Source: Anaeramoeba flamelloides
Taxonomy: Eukaryota > Metamonada > Anaeramoebidae
Direction of reading: 5' to 3'
Length of the DNA: 64,000 bases
Assembly: GCA_027625915.1 (NCBI GenBank)
Contig: JANTQA010000070.1
Span: 14,575,001 to 14,639,000, forward strand
A model generated the notes under the pieces. That model was not told the DNA's origin and ran no database searches. It saw only the letters and a program-made list of their open reading frames with translations. Position numbers and translations under genes: made by a program. This document shows positions 1-11,129 of the stretch, in pieces. Each line of letters starts with the position of its first letter. Position 1 is the first letter of the stretch.

Positions 1-3000
1 GCGAGTGTAATAGGAAATTCCCGAGAAGGTTGTGGTATCTGGATCGAATTTAATCCAATCTGGCAGTGGCTTCCTGTTCGCCAGCTCTGCAGAATAGCTT
101 AAATGCCCATCGTCTTCAAAGGAATCATATGGGAAGCTGTATTCGAAATGTTCCTCTATGGGAGTTTCAAAATTGGCAATGGGCTTTACGAGTTCCGGCG
201 CTGTGTTCGAAACATTGAGCATAAAGGTATCGGAGGCGCTTTTCATGCAACCATCTTGGGCAATTACCTGAATTGTGAGGGATTCGCCGCAAGCCGGAAG
301 ATCGAAGGACGTGAAGGTTTTGTTGTGCGAATGGAAATCCAACCAATCGGGGAGTGAAGAGCCATTGGCAAGTCGGCAAGAATATGAGAGTGGCTCATGT
401 CCGTTTGTTAGGAAGGTTCCGGGTGGCACCTCATATACCAATTGCTCTTCGTGCGATCCAATGACTTGGTCGTCAATGGTTTTGTTCAGGTAGGGATTGT
501 GGTTAATGACATATATTTTGAATGTCTGGCTTTGTGTGTTATTGCAGCTATCCGAGGCATAAACGCTGATGCGATTGGATTTGTTGATCAGGCTACAGTC
601 TGTGAGTGTGCCGTTTGTCTCGAATGTATGCGTCTCCTCATCAAAAAGCATCCAAGGCGGCAAATCGGATCCGTTTTCCTGCTCGCTGGCATACGACAGT
701 TCTTCATATTCGGGGTCTTGGAATGTGTCGTCCGGGAACCTGTACGAAGAGGAATCACCAATATACCAAAATTGGTTTTCCAAATTGGAGTCTATTGTTG
801 GGATTTCGTTTATGGATTCGAAATTGAAGTAGTTCGGATCCGATTGCGAACCGCAGAAGTTGATCGCGACGACTTGCAGATCCAAATCCTGGGTACACCA
901 GGGGATCTCGTCTGAATAAAAGGTTTTGTTGTTGGAAAAGAAATCCATCCAATCGGGGAGTGGCTCACCATTGGATTTTGTTGCTTCGTACCGTAATCCT
1001 GGATCGTTTGATGATCGGTCTGGATTACGAAAGGCATAAAAATTGAACGTGTATCGCCAATAGTGGCTTGTTGGGGATGATGTTTGCTTGGTGAGATCAT
1101 ACCGTATCACGGGCTCCGAGTTGGCAATTGTTAGTTGGTAGCTTTCGCTGAGAGACAGGTTACACATGCCACGTGTTGCCGTGATCTCGATCTCGTACTT
1201 GTTCCCCACGAGCTGGCAATCGTCAATGGCGCCGATATACGTTCGGTTTTCAGGAAAAAAGCTTAGCCAGGGAGGTAAATCTGAGCCGTCCTGTTGTCTG
1301 CTCGAATAGACCAAGTTTTCATTATCGGGCGCCAAGAAGGTATCCTCTGAGAATCGGTAAACCCAATTTTCATCGTAGGGCGCTTCGCTTTGATCTGGCA
1401 ATGCCCTGTTTAAGGTTGGCCGCTCCCCGTCGATTGTCAAGGTAAAGGAATCTGTAACCGTCTTTCCGCAATCGTTCGTCACCGTTATCTCGAGCAAATA
1501 TTGGTCGCCAATGATGGAGCAATCAAAGGGCACGTTCCCGTTGAAGGTATGGTTGCTTGGGTGGAAATCTAGCCACGCGTCAAGCTCGGGGTGGCTCTCC
1601 AAATTTGCCTCATAGGTGATCGTCAGCCCCTCGTCGCCAGCAGAAAAGCTGTCGTCGGGGATTTCAAATTGGAAATACTTGCTGACATGGCAAGTTTGAT
1701 CATCAATTGGGTTTGCAACCTTGGGCCTGATCGGTCCAAATGCTTGTTCGTAGATGAAGTACTTTGTGCCTATTTGCTCGATACCACTCCACAAGATTAG
1801 AAAGTGATCGGAGCTTGAGTCAAGGGCAAGGACATTTGGCTGTTTTTGGTAACGGTCCGTGATCCCATTGACAAGCAGCTCTGAGCCGATCCGTGAGTGA
1901 TCATCGGATCGAAAGAATTGTGTGTATATGCCCTCATCCGAGCCATCTTGCCCGTCGCTCATCCAGGCTACAGCAAACCGATCGCCCTGCATGCCATATG
2001 AAGAGATCGAGATGTAGTCTTTGTCGTGGGCTAAGTCAGTGCTGACACGGAACTCAGACCCGACTTTGGAATTGTCAGCCGAATTGAAGAATTGGCAATA
2101 GATATCATGGACATTGTTGGCATTGTCATGCTTACTTTTCCAAGCAACGGCAAACTGTTGACCTGTGCTTAGCATGGAGGCTACACTTGCGCCGTATTGC
2201 GAATAGCTCCTTTCGGTGTTCACCAGGAACTCGGTGCCCGTGGTTGCGCCCGTGTACCCGTCGAATCGCTGGCCATAGACATTCCGATAGCTTCCAGTGT
2301 GGAGACTATCCCAAACAACAACAAACTCGTCGCCGTTCGAGATCAGCGCAACACTAGGCGCCATTTGATCGTTGCTTGCTTCGCTGTTGACTTGAAATTC
2401 GCTCCCAACCTTGGTGGCGTTTTCGTACCCTTCAAACATTTGTCCATAGATGTCAAAATTAGACGAGTGTTCACTTTCCCAAACAATGACAAACCGGTTG
2501 CCTGGAAGACAAACAACCTTTGGGAATTCTTGATCACCAGCTGTGTTCGTGTGAACTTGGAATTCGAGACCAACTTTGCTCGCATCAGTGGAATTGAAGA
2601 CTTGCGCATAGACACCATACCCATCGCCGTCTTGTTGCAAACTTTGCCACGTAACAACAAAATAAGAAAGGTCCTTGCTTGTGTCAACCGAAGGGTAAGT
2701 TTGGCCGATTTGTGTGTACGTGTTTGCCTGGAATTGTTCAACGATTAATCCATTTGGAAACTCTGTTTTTGTTTTTTGTTTGTTAGAATGGGTTTTGTTC
2801 AGCTCAAGCTTTTGGAAAGGAGGAGAAAATCTCACAAAAATTAGAATTATAAAAATAAATTTATACCAAGTATTGCTCCATAAATATTTGTAGTTGTGCC
2901 GGATAAACTTGACCAAAGAACTACAAACTGCTCTCCTTTTAATTGGCTTGACGCTGGTGTTGCTGCATACTCATTCCAACGCACATTCACCTCATGGTCA

Positions 3001-3089
3001 GCATCAAGATATTTTTCAAAGTCACAATCCAACCGTACAAAAAGAACCAAACTCAGAAAGACTATGATTTGCAAACCTTTGATGTTCAT
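1..3089 (-). CDS. Large secreted protein with propeller-like repeats and dystroglycan-type cadherin-like (CADG) repeats, 3' part beyond window
   Basis: Two exons are visible: exon 1 at 2867-3089 and exon 2 from 2762 down past base 1. The intron 2763-2866 (104 bp) has GT...AG ends, and joining the exons keeps one frame (codon GAG across the junction). The first ~21 residues are a hydrophobic signal peptide starting MNIKGLQIIVFLSLVLF. Residues ~45-430 hold about six repeats of ~65 residues, each with an F-V-V-x-W-x-S core followed by I/V-Y-G-Q-x-F and G-x-E-F-x-V-N. These resemble the blade-like repeats of secreted bacterial and protist surface proteins. From about base 1740 down to 1 come about six CADG-type domains of ~100 residues, each with P-x-L-N-x-x-I-x-D-Q, Y-x-F-x-x-D-T-F and L-P-x-W-L-x-F. 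Pairs of cysteines in each suggest disulphides. No stop occurs before the window edge (>990 residues). Likely a surface or secreted adhesion protein; function inferred only. Confidence 0.85.
2763..2866 (-). other. Intron in the CADG-repeat gene
   Basis: On the minus strand the donor reads G|GTATAA and the acceptor AAAAACAG|AG. Removing it joins the signal-peptide exon to the next propeller-like repeat without a frame change. Confidence 0.8.
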
Positions 3090-4186
3090 TTGTTATTTCG
3101 TCAAAGAAATTATTGGGAAGATTTTGCAAAATAATGAAAAGATAATTTGAGAAAAGTCTCAAACAAGCAATTTTGACAAGAAAAAATGAAAATTAAAAGT
3201 GTCTATTTTTTTGAAAGTTTATCATAAGTTCCCTTTCTTTTATGTTCTCTTTGGAAATTTGATTTTTATCAATCTCGAAATTTTCAGATTTCCACTTTTT
3301 TTTTTAAATCTGATCATATTGGACAATTTTTGTTCTAATTTTTCTTTTCGGATTTTTTTCATTCGAACTGGAGTTAGTCTTTAGGTTTTTTAAAGTCTAA
3401 CGATGTAGGGGAAATATTGTTCAATTATGAACTATTTTTGGAATTTATTTTTAAAACTTTCTCAATTCGATTTTTACCCTTCTAAAATAGACACACAATT
3501 TTTCTCTGTTGGGCAACAATTATTTTTGAGCAATGAATTGAATTAAAAAAGACATGTATGAATATTTGTTTCTTTTGCATCAAAATTCCCTTTTTTTAAA
3601 ATTAATTGTGAAAAGAAGTTGATATTCGAAAGAACAGGAAGGTTATAGATTTTTACCAAACGACTAGGAAAATATTAAACATACCAATTACTTAATAACA
3701 GATTGTTGATAAATAAGTTGTAGGTTATTTTTATACTGTTGCAAAATTTTATTCTCAATTTTTCAAAGACCAAAATCTAACATAAAGTAACAAAATATTT
3801 CCACCATAATTGTTCTTATTTTCAAACATGTTTCAAAAAACAATAAAGCTTTTGAAGAAAAAATAATCAGAAAAGTAAATTTTTATCTAGTCAAATCCAA
3901 AAACTAAAAAACCCAAAAAAGAGTACAAAATAAATTTTATTTAGTTTGAGAAAAATCCATTCTTTTCAATTTTCATTTTTTGTTTTATTTTACTGTTTTG
4001 TTGAATCTTTGATTTGGTTGACATTTTCATGAAAAAATATTGGAGTTATTGTTATATTATTTTGTTTTAGATTTCTTTTTTTTTTGAAAGGATTTGTATT
4101 ATTTAATATTTGGTAGGTCATAGTTTCAGATGTTAAATCATATTTGATATCTTTATAGAATGTTGAGTTAGAGGATCTTGTACTGT
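3090..4186. other. Intergenic, AT-rich, no gene seen
   Basis: Upstream region of the minus-strand secreted-protein gene. It holds only short AT-rich frames and homopolymer tracts; no recognisable gene or repeat. Confidence 0.5.
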
Positions 4187-4820
4187 AGTCAAAATAACCC
4201 GTGCAAAAAAATATAATGCGTGTTTCGAAATAAAAAGAGTGTTATTTTGTTATAGTTGACCTAAACATTAACTCAATCAAAGAAACCAATAATAAACCCT
4301 AAAAAAATATGGTATTGGTTTCTTAAAGTTCTTTTATTTAAAAAGAAATGCTAAAAATGAAGGATCAAATTGGTAAATTTTATCTCAAAAAATCGAATTA
4401 AATTTTTTTGAAAATTTCATCAATCAAAAACCAAAAAATCAAAAAAATTGAATATTATGGAAAATTTACAACTATTTGCATGAATAATTTAAATTTTACT
4501 TAAAATAACCAGACCTTTACTTTCAAAATTGATTTGAACTTAGGTATACTATTTGGCAGTAGATTGGATGTTACCTTGGTACAAGAATAAAAAAAATCAC
4601 TGATAATATTTTGAAACAGTGATTATAGTTGTTTAGGCACACATTATTTTGATCACTGTAAAAATTAAAAAGTTTGGTGATTTTTCGAATATTTGGGTTG
4701 AGTAAATCCTTTCTTTAGACTAATTCTACCGTCTTTATCATTTTCTCAACAATTTTTTGACAGTTTTGCAAAAAATGAGAACATTACTTTGATCTCTTTT
4801 TGAACTTTGGTTGGAATTTC

Positions 4821-4850
4821 CGAAAAGGTCAATTATAATTGACCTTTTCG
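4821..4850. repeat. Perfect 30-bp palindrome
   Basis: Half-site CGAAAAGGTCAATTA is followed directly by its exact reverse complement. It lies in the loop of inverted repeat b/b'. It could be a protein-binding site or a cruciform-prone element; it is too AT-rich to assign a role. Confidence 0.8.
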
Positions 4851-6790
4851 TTTTTTTTTTTTTTTTACTTTTTTAAATTTATTTTTTAAGGTGAGTTGAC
4901 AAAAAAACGAATTTGTTTGGTTAGTGTTCGATTTCGAAGAATAACAGCAACAGTCTTTAGAAATAAAGAGATCAAATTGTTTAGAATTAGGAAATGGTTT
5001 TTGTTACTTTGTATCTATACTGTTATGAAACTACTTTTGAAAAAAAACTGTTCATTTTTTACAACACTATTACTGGTATTTGAATTAGAAATGGGAAAAT
5101 ATTTTCACTTCCTTAAACAGATTTTACTTTTATAAAGAGAGTTCTCAATCAAGTAGACTGTAATTTAAAAACTCTATTTGAGAAAGGAAATTGAAAATGA
5201 AGTGAAAATTGATCCCATTTGTAATTCAAATACCAGTATACAAATCTCAGCTAAGACAACAATTTTCAATTGGTTGTGTTCTCTGAATAATAACGATTTA
5301 GCCTCACATTTAAATAGGAAGTGCACAGTGATCAAAATAATGTGTGCACAACGATTATAATCCTTGTTTCAAGATATAATCAGTGCTTTTTTTTTTATTC
5401 TTGTACCAAGGTAACATCCAATTTACAACCAAATAGTATACCTAATTTCAAATTAATTTTGAAAGAAAACATCTGATATTTTCAGTAGTATTTAAATGAG
5501 GAATGTAATTTGTTGAAAAATTTTCATAATATGTACTTTATATAAAAAACACTATTTTTTTTCTGATTAATATTTTTCGAAATCTAGTGTTATAACTTAA
5601 TTCAATTAACCACTGGGATAATTTTTTTTAGAATAAAAACAATCTTAACTTTTGAATATCCAAAATATTTTTTGAAATTTCTCTGCACTTTTTTATTTTT
5701 TTTTTGAAAAATAGACTTGAGAAAATTTTGAAATCAAAGAATAAGTTAATATCTTAAATTAGAAGATTTTTCCAGAGAGTGTATTCTTTTTGTAGTTTAA
5801 CTTTTTTTCAATTTATCTTTTAAAAATAGAAAAACATTTGAGGACCAAATTAGTCCTTTTTATGAAAATTTAATCCCCATAATTTAGAATTTGTTTTAGT
5901 AAATGAGTTAAAACAAGATAGTTTATCTAAAAATATAAATAATTTCAAGTTTGAATTCAATGATTTTGACAAAAAATGTTATCAAGAAAAAGTTTAATTG
6001 AAACTTTCTTTATTTTTATTTTTTAATTTAGTTTTTTTAATTTTTATAATAGAACCTATTTGTCCAGTTTTCAATTTTTAGTTTTTTTTGTGTCATAGGG
6101 ACATATTCTCAATTTTTTTGAAATTTTTTGTTTTTTTTGATTGATAAATGGATTTATTAAAAAATTTATTCTATTTTTCGAGATAAATTTGCAATTTGAT
6201 CCTTCTTTTTTAGCATTTCTTTTTAAATAATAGAACTTTAAGAAATCAGTAGAATATTTAATTAGGGTTTATTATCAGTTTCTTTGATTGGTTGATGTTT
6301 AGGTATTCTCTAACATAAAACAAATAAACAGACTTTTTGTTTTGAAAAACGGCATTAAATTTTTTTGCACGCTTTATTTTGACTAAAGTAATATTTTAAA
6401 TATAAAAAAATGTATTTAATAAACTTATAATCAACAAAAATAACAAATATAACTATTGAAATCAGTTTTTCATTTTTTTTTTTTTTTTTTTTTTGATTAT
6501 ATAAGCGACCAAAGTTTTATAATTATCATTTTATTCTGGGTTAAACTTTTAAAAATGACAAAAAAATAACATATATACAATAAAGATTTAATTAGCTTAT
6601 ACTTTAGATCAACGTCTTATCACTTGCTTACTCTTTTAATTTTGGCTATTTTTAAATTGTGAATTGCTATTTTTTATTATTCAAAATAACTTTTTAGGAT
6701 GACGAGAGAGTTTCTTATTATTGAAATTCGAAGAATTGCGGGATAAATCAAATTAGTAAATTTCATGTAGTTCAAGTTTAACAACTTATA

Positions 6791-6989
6791 CAGTCAGTTT
6801 CACTTTTAAGGCACAAACTTGCAACGAAATTTAAGGCAAAAAAAAAATCTTAAATTAAAGCACAAAATTCAAATTCTAGTAAAAATAAATTGTAAAAAAA
6901 AAAAATTCCAAATTTTGTGCCTTAATTTGAGATTTTTATTGTGCCTTAAATTTCGTTGCAAGTTTTTGCCTTAAAAGTGAAACTGACTG
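6791..6989. mobile_element. MITE-1 copy 1 (TA-type palindromic MITE)
   Basis: First of 18 copies of one family in this window. Ends are CAGTCAGTTTCACTTTTAAG and its complement, flanked by a TA duplication (6789-6790, 6990-6991). The element is about 197 bp and nearly all stem: arms of ~75 bp around a short AT-rich centre containing CTAGTAAAAATAAATTGTAA. Each arm carries TTAAGGCACA-like motifs three times. CAGT ends plus TA target sites are typical of Tc1/mariner-pogo relatives; no transposase is encoded. Confidence 0.9.
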
Positions 6990-8823
6990 TACTAATTTTC
7001 GAAAAAAATTTCAAATTAAAAGAGTCTTTTAATCATCTAACTAATCTAAATTGAATATTTCTAACAAACCTTAAAAATATAATAATTGTATGGAAAATTT
7101 CGAGATCAAATTGATCAATTTGTTTGAGTTTGGTACTTTAAAGTTGATTTTTGGAAAATTCTGTTTGAGAGAAATTTTTTCAATTTTATTTATGTAAAAA
7201 ATTGCAGAATTTTTTACTTTTTTGTTATTTATTTTTCAGAAAAGAAAAATTGTAAAGATATTTTTTGTTTTTTGTTTGTTTTGTATTTTATTTTAATGAT
7301 TGGTATTAACTATCCCGTTTCAAATAATAACTCTTGAAATTTTGTTCATTTCTCAAAAATAAACTAATTTAAATGCTCTTTAGGCGATATTAAAATTATC
7401 ATCTATTGAGAATTATAATTAGCATATTTTTTTTGAATTCACTAAAAAAACTCGAGTTCTTGGTTGATAACACAATAGATCAACTTTTTTTTGAAAAACA
7501 ATTTGATTTAATAAAGGTTTTATAGAGTTTGGAAAATGATAATTTTAATTTTTGTTTTTTTGATTAATTGGATGGACTTTTGAACAAGTGTAATTTAATT
7601 AATCATCGTTCTAGTAAGTGGGTGAGTTATAATTTTCAAAAGTTTGATTCTTAAAAACAAGGATTTGATTTTTCAAAATGAAATTACACAATAATTTTAC
7701 TAATATTTATAATTTAAAATCCTGCCAGGGATTTTTATCATGCCAGGTATTTATATTTCACCACGATTCATATTTTATTTTGCTTTATATATGTCTCTAC
7801 GAACGAAAAAACACTAAAAATGAAAAACCGACGAAATATTTTCCATTAAAACAATTAAAAAAACTAAATGATAAAATAAAAATAAATAAAGTTTCAATTT
7901 AACTTTTTCTTGATAACATTTTTTGTCAAAATCATTGAATTAAAACTTGAAATTATGTATATTTTTAGATACACTATCTTGTTTTAACTCATTTACAAAA
8001 ACAAATTCTAAATTATGGGAATTTTCTTTTCATAAAAGGCACAAATTTGGTCTTCAAATGTTTTTTTTTAGTTTTAAATGGTAAAATTAAAAATAAAAGT
8101 TCAACTAAAAAGATAAACTTTCTTGAAAAGCATTCTAATTTAATATATTAACTTATTCTTTGATTTCAAGCTTTTCTCAACCCGAATTTTTCAAAAAAAA
8201 ATAAAAAAGTGCACAGTAATTCCAAAAAATATTTTCGATATTCAAAAGTTGAAAGTGTTTTTATTCTAAAAAAAATTATCACAGTGGTTAATTGAATTAA
8301 GTTATGAACTTAATTTCGAAAAATATTAACCAGAAAAAAAATAATACTTAATTTTATTAAGGACATATATTTTACAGAATTTAAACTATATAAAAGAGAT
8401 TATCAATTTTCCCTTCAGAAATACAATTGTTTTTTTTTTTATTTACAAAATTAAAGTCTAAAGGTAAAAAATAATAAACTCAAATAATTTAAAAGTAATA
8501 ATACAAATTATAAAACAACAAAAACAGATAACTATTTGAGAAGAAACATATTTTAATAATAAAGTTTCAAGAGATAAGAAAATAGTTTTAGATTAGTACA
8601 CAAAAGTGAATAACAAATTAATTACTTTATCAATATCGCCTAGATGAAGAAGTCTTTATGAAGACAAGAAATTCGATATAAAAGGATATTTATAAATAAA
8701 TTATGATACTAATTATTATAAGACCAGGAAATTGAAATAAAGAAAGTCTAAAAAATTATTTTTTGTTTTATTTCAATTTGTAAAAATTAAAATACTTTTT
8801 ATATTTTTGAATTTTTTAAATTC

Positions 8824-9095
8824 TGAAAAAAATCATCTATTTGGGAATTTCTGCTCGGTAATTCATATTTAGTACAAAAATAAATTAAAATAGATTTTTT
8901 GATCTTTTTAAATTTCTTAAAAAATATTCCTTTTATGGAATTTCTGTTCCATAATTTAATTTGTGTCATTTCTGTTTCATAATTCATATTCATCAAAAAC
9001 ATTACCTAAAAGTGAAAACTGATCTTGGGAATTTAAACAAAAAAAATCATCTATTTTGGAATTTCTGTTCAGTAATTCATTTTATGCAAAAAGAT
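8824..9095 (+). repeat. Degenerate direct repeats
   Basis: The block AATCATCTATTTGGGAATTT at ~8830 recurs at ~9047, each followed by CTG(C/T)TC(G/A)GTAATTCAT. A partial third unit with GGAATTTCTGTTC lies at ~8938. The origin is unknown and no gene overlaps. The rest of 8373-9500 shows nothing else. Confidence 0.55.
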
Positions 9096-9500
9096 TACAT
9101 AAAAACCCTGATCATTAAATCTGTAAATTGTTGGGATTGTGAAAAAATTACCACTGTTTTTGGAAAAGAAATTCTCAGTTTCTAAATTGGACTGAGGTTA
9201 TATAACAAGTTCATTGGTGGTTTTGATACACATTTTTCACCTGTTTTCGCGTGAAAATGTTATCCTAAAACATTTAATAACTTTTAGGTTCTGAATTTTA
9301 ATGTAAAAAATCTGAAGAAGTTTTAAAAATTGGCTGTATAATTTCAGACTTGTCTCAGTTATGTGACATATTGCAATTTATTTGATTCAAATAAAATTCA
9401 GGAATTAAGATTGCAAAAGAAAAAAATACGATTTCTTGATTGAAAAGAGTGAGACCCCAAAATATCAACAAATATGCGAAATTAATAAAAGTCTTTTGGT

Positions 9501-11129
9501 TTACTTTTGAATCAAATTTTGGTTTTCATTTGGTTCAGGATTGATTTTTATTGTTTTTTTCGACTTTTTAAAAAAGAGAAGAATTGAGGTGATTAATAGG
9601 ATGAATAAAAGTAAACTAAGTAATCCAATTATTAAAGGGAGATATTTGCCTCTTGTTTGAGTTGAATATTTGCCACTGCAGCTACTAAATTGTTCTGTTT
9701 TGGTAAAGTCTTTCGAGCTTGGGGCAAAAGGTGCAATTGTGCTATTAGGGTTGGTGGGCAAATTGGAAAAGGCATCAAAAAGAGAATGCCAACCTTGCTT
9801 TCTTCTGCCTCTGTAATCAAAGATGTAGGGCTTGTTTGGCCGCAACCATCTAAACATCATAAAGCTATCATACCAACTCGTTGCGTCACTCACGCCCCAG
9901 AAGGTGATCCCTTGACAATTTGCAAAATGGAAGCAGCCATTCACCCAATCCCGATAATAGTCGGCTTGCAACTGATAGGGGTCTGACGTTGACGATTTCT
10001 TTTCCCTTGTAAAGAGCCGTAAGCGAGAATCCAACTCTGTAATTTCAAATTTCAAGCCTAATTGATCTATTTGGCTCATGAAATCTCGGATGTTATTATT
10101 GTTTTGAAGTTGATACATGGCATGCCCCTGGATACCAACGCCGTCTAAAGGGACGTTTGATTGTGTCAAGTTTTTCAATAAAGAAAGAAAGCCTTTAACT
10201 TTTGGCGAATCTAATGAATAGTCGACAAAGGCTTCATTAATAAACAAAGTTGTTGTGACGTTGTTGGATTCCTGTGAACACTCTCTTGCGTACTGCAAAG
10301 AATAGTGAATGTACTTGTGACCCAAGATCTTTTGAAACAGGTTTCCTTCAGATCCAATACCGCCCTCAGAGTTCATGGGCTCGTTAATTACGTCCCATGT
10401 GTGAACGTGATCCTTGTAGTGCTGCATCACCGTGCAGATATGGTTTTTCAGCAATTCCTTTGCTTCCGAGACGGAAACCTGCGGAGACTTGTTTTGGAAT
10501 TTTTCCTGAAGCCTCTTGGGATAGAAGGTCCTCCACCGTGTGTCCCAAATTAAGGTATGCCCGCGAACCCTTAAGTGGTAATCGTTTGTTGCTTGCTTGA
10601 TCATTTTGTCAGCGTTTTTCCAATCGTACTCTGTACAGCTCCCATCTGATGATAAGTGGCTCCATTTTAAAAAATTTTCTGGTGTCACGGAGCTGTATTC
10701 CAAGTTAAGCAAATGTGAGTCGCACGTTTCCTCGATTCTTAGCAAGCCCCCAAAATATTTACCTGTTTCTATGGAAACCTGTCGTAATGATTTGCTAACG
10801 TTGCCCTTTTCACTTGCATTTGTTAAATAGGTTGCTTCAAATTGCGGCGGGATCAGAAGAAGACAAAAAATTAAACAAAAAATTGTGAGCAAGAATAATA
10901 CAGACCACCAGAGAAAGAAGTTTCTTTTTCTTATGCTTCTGCACTTGATTTCGTTTTTGCTTTTGCTTTTGCTCGTGGAAAACAAGAGTGCAATAGTGAA
11001 TTCTTTTTTGTGTATCGTGAGCGATTTTGCAAAAAGAATCAGATTCAAAACAAAAAAGATTAAACCAAAAAGGATAAAAATAAGAAAGATCGAAAAGATT
11101 GTTTCAAATTCTTTTGGAATTATTCCCAT
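9501..11129 (-). CDS. GH10 endo-1,4-beta-xylanase-like protein with membrane segments
   Basis: Single exon of 542 residues. Two N-terminal membrane segments lie at ~11-33 and ~71-93, then a GH10 catalytic domain (~115-460), a Ser/Thr-rich linker, and a third hydrophobic segment (~500-525) with a basic tail. GH10 hallmarks: V-T-P-E-N-F-L-K-W (149-156, Lys155), R-G-H-T-L-I-W (189-195), W-D-V-I-N-E-P with acid/base Glu250, Q-G-H at 334-336, nucleophile Glu365 in I-T-E-L-D, and I-T-F-W-G-V-S-D. Both catalytic glutamates are present, so hydrolysis of a xylan-like beta-1,4-glycan is plausible. The usual W-H-S-Q stretch reads W-D-T-R (195-198), so substrate binding may differ. GH10 is normally soluble and secreted; three membrane segments are unusual. 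The domain is most common in bacteria, fungi and plants, so transfer is possible but not shown. The Met at 11129 is the first in frame before the first membrane segment. Confidence 0.9.
   Translation of the reverse strand: MGIIPKEFETIFSIFLIFILFGLIFFVLNLILFAKSLTIHKKEFTIALLFSTSKSKSKNEIKCRSIRKRNFFLWWSVLFLLTIFCLIFCLLLIPPQFEATYLTNASEKGNVSKSLRQVSIETGKYFGGLLRIEETCDSHLLNLEYSSVTPENFLKWSHLSSDGSCTEYDWKNADKMIKQATNDYHLRVRGHTLIWDTRWRTFYPKRLQEKFQNKSPQVSVSEAKELLKNHICTVMQHYKDHVHTWDVINEPMNSEGGIGSEGNLFQKILGHKYIHYSLQYARECSQESNNVTTTLFINEAFVDYSLDSPKVKGFLSLLKNLTQSNVPLDGVGIQGHAMYQLQNNNNIRDFMSQIDQLGLKFEITELDSRLRLFTREKKSSTSDPYQLQADYYRDWVNGCFHFANCQGITFWGVSDATSWYDSFMMFRWLRPNKPYIFDYRGRRKQGWHSLFDAFSNLPTNPNSTIAPFAPSSKDFTKTEQFSSCSGKYSTQTRGKYLPLIIGLLSLLLFILLITSILLFFKKSKKTIKINPEPNENQNLIQK

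Larger units (their letters stand above)
4187..8372. repeat. Interleaved long inverted-repeat structure (about 4.2 kb)
   Basis: Three diverged inverted-repeat pairs can be read by eye: A 4187-4452 with A' 6112-6384; b 4520-4660 with b' 5322-5460; C 5530-6062 with C' 7838-8372. The b pair is nested between A and C, but A/A' and C/C' interleave (order A, C, A', C'), which simple nesting cannot give. Arms are imperfect with several indels. A TA-type MITE (6791-6989) lies between A' and C'. No coding sequence is visible. Possibly two opposed, circularly permuted copies of a ~1.9-kb unit (inference). Confidence 0.6.

Noticed and set aside
103-2748. Plus-strand and other minus-strand frames across the CADG gene (e.g. 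442-915, 2197-2748)
   Set aside because: Shadows of the GC-richer minus-strand gene; no domain content.
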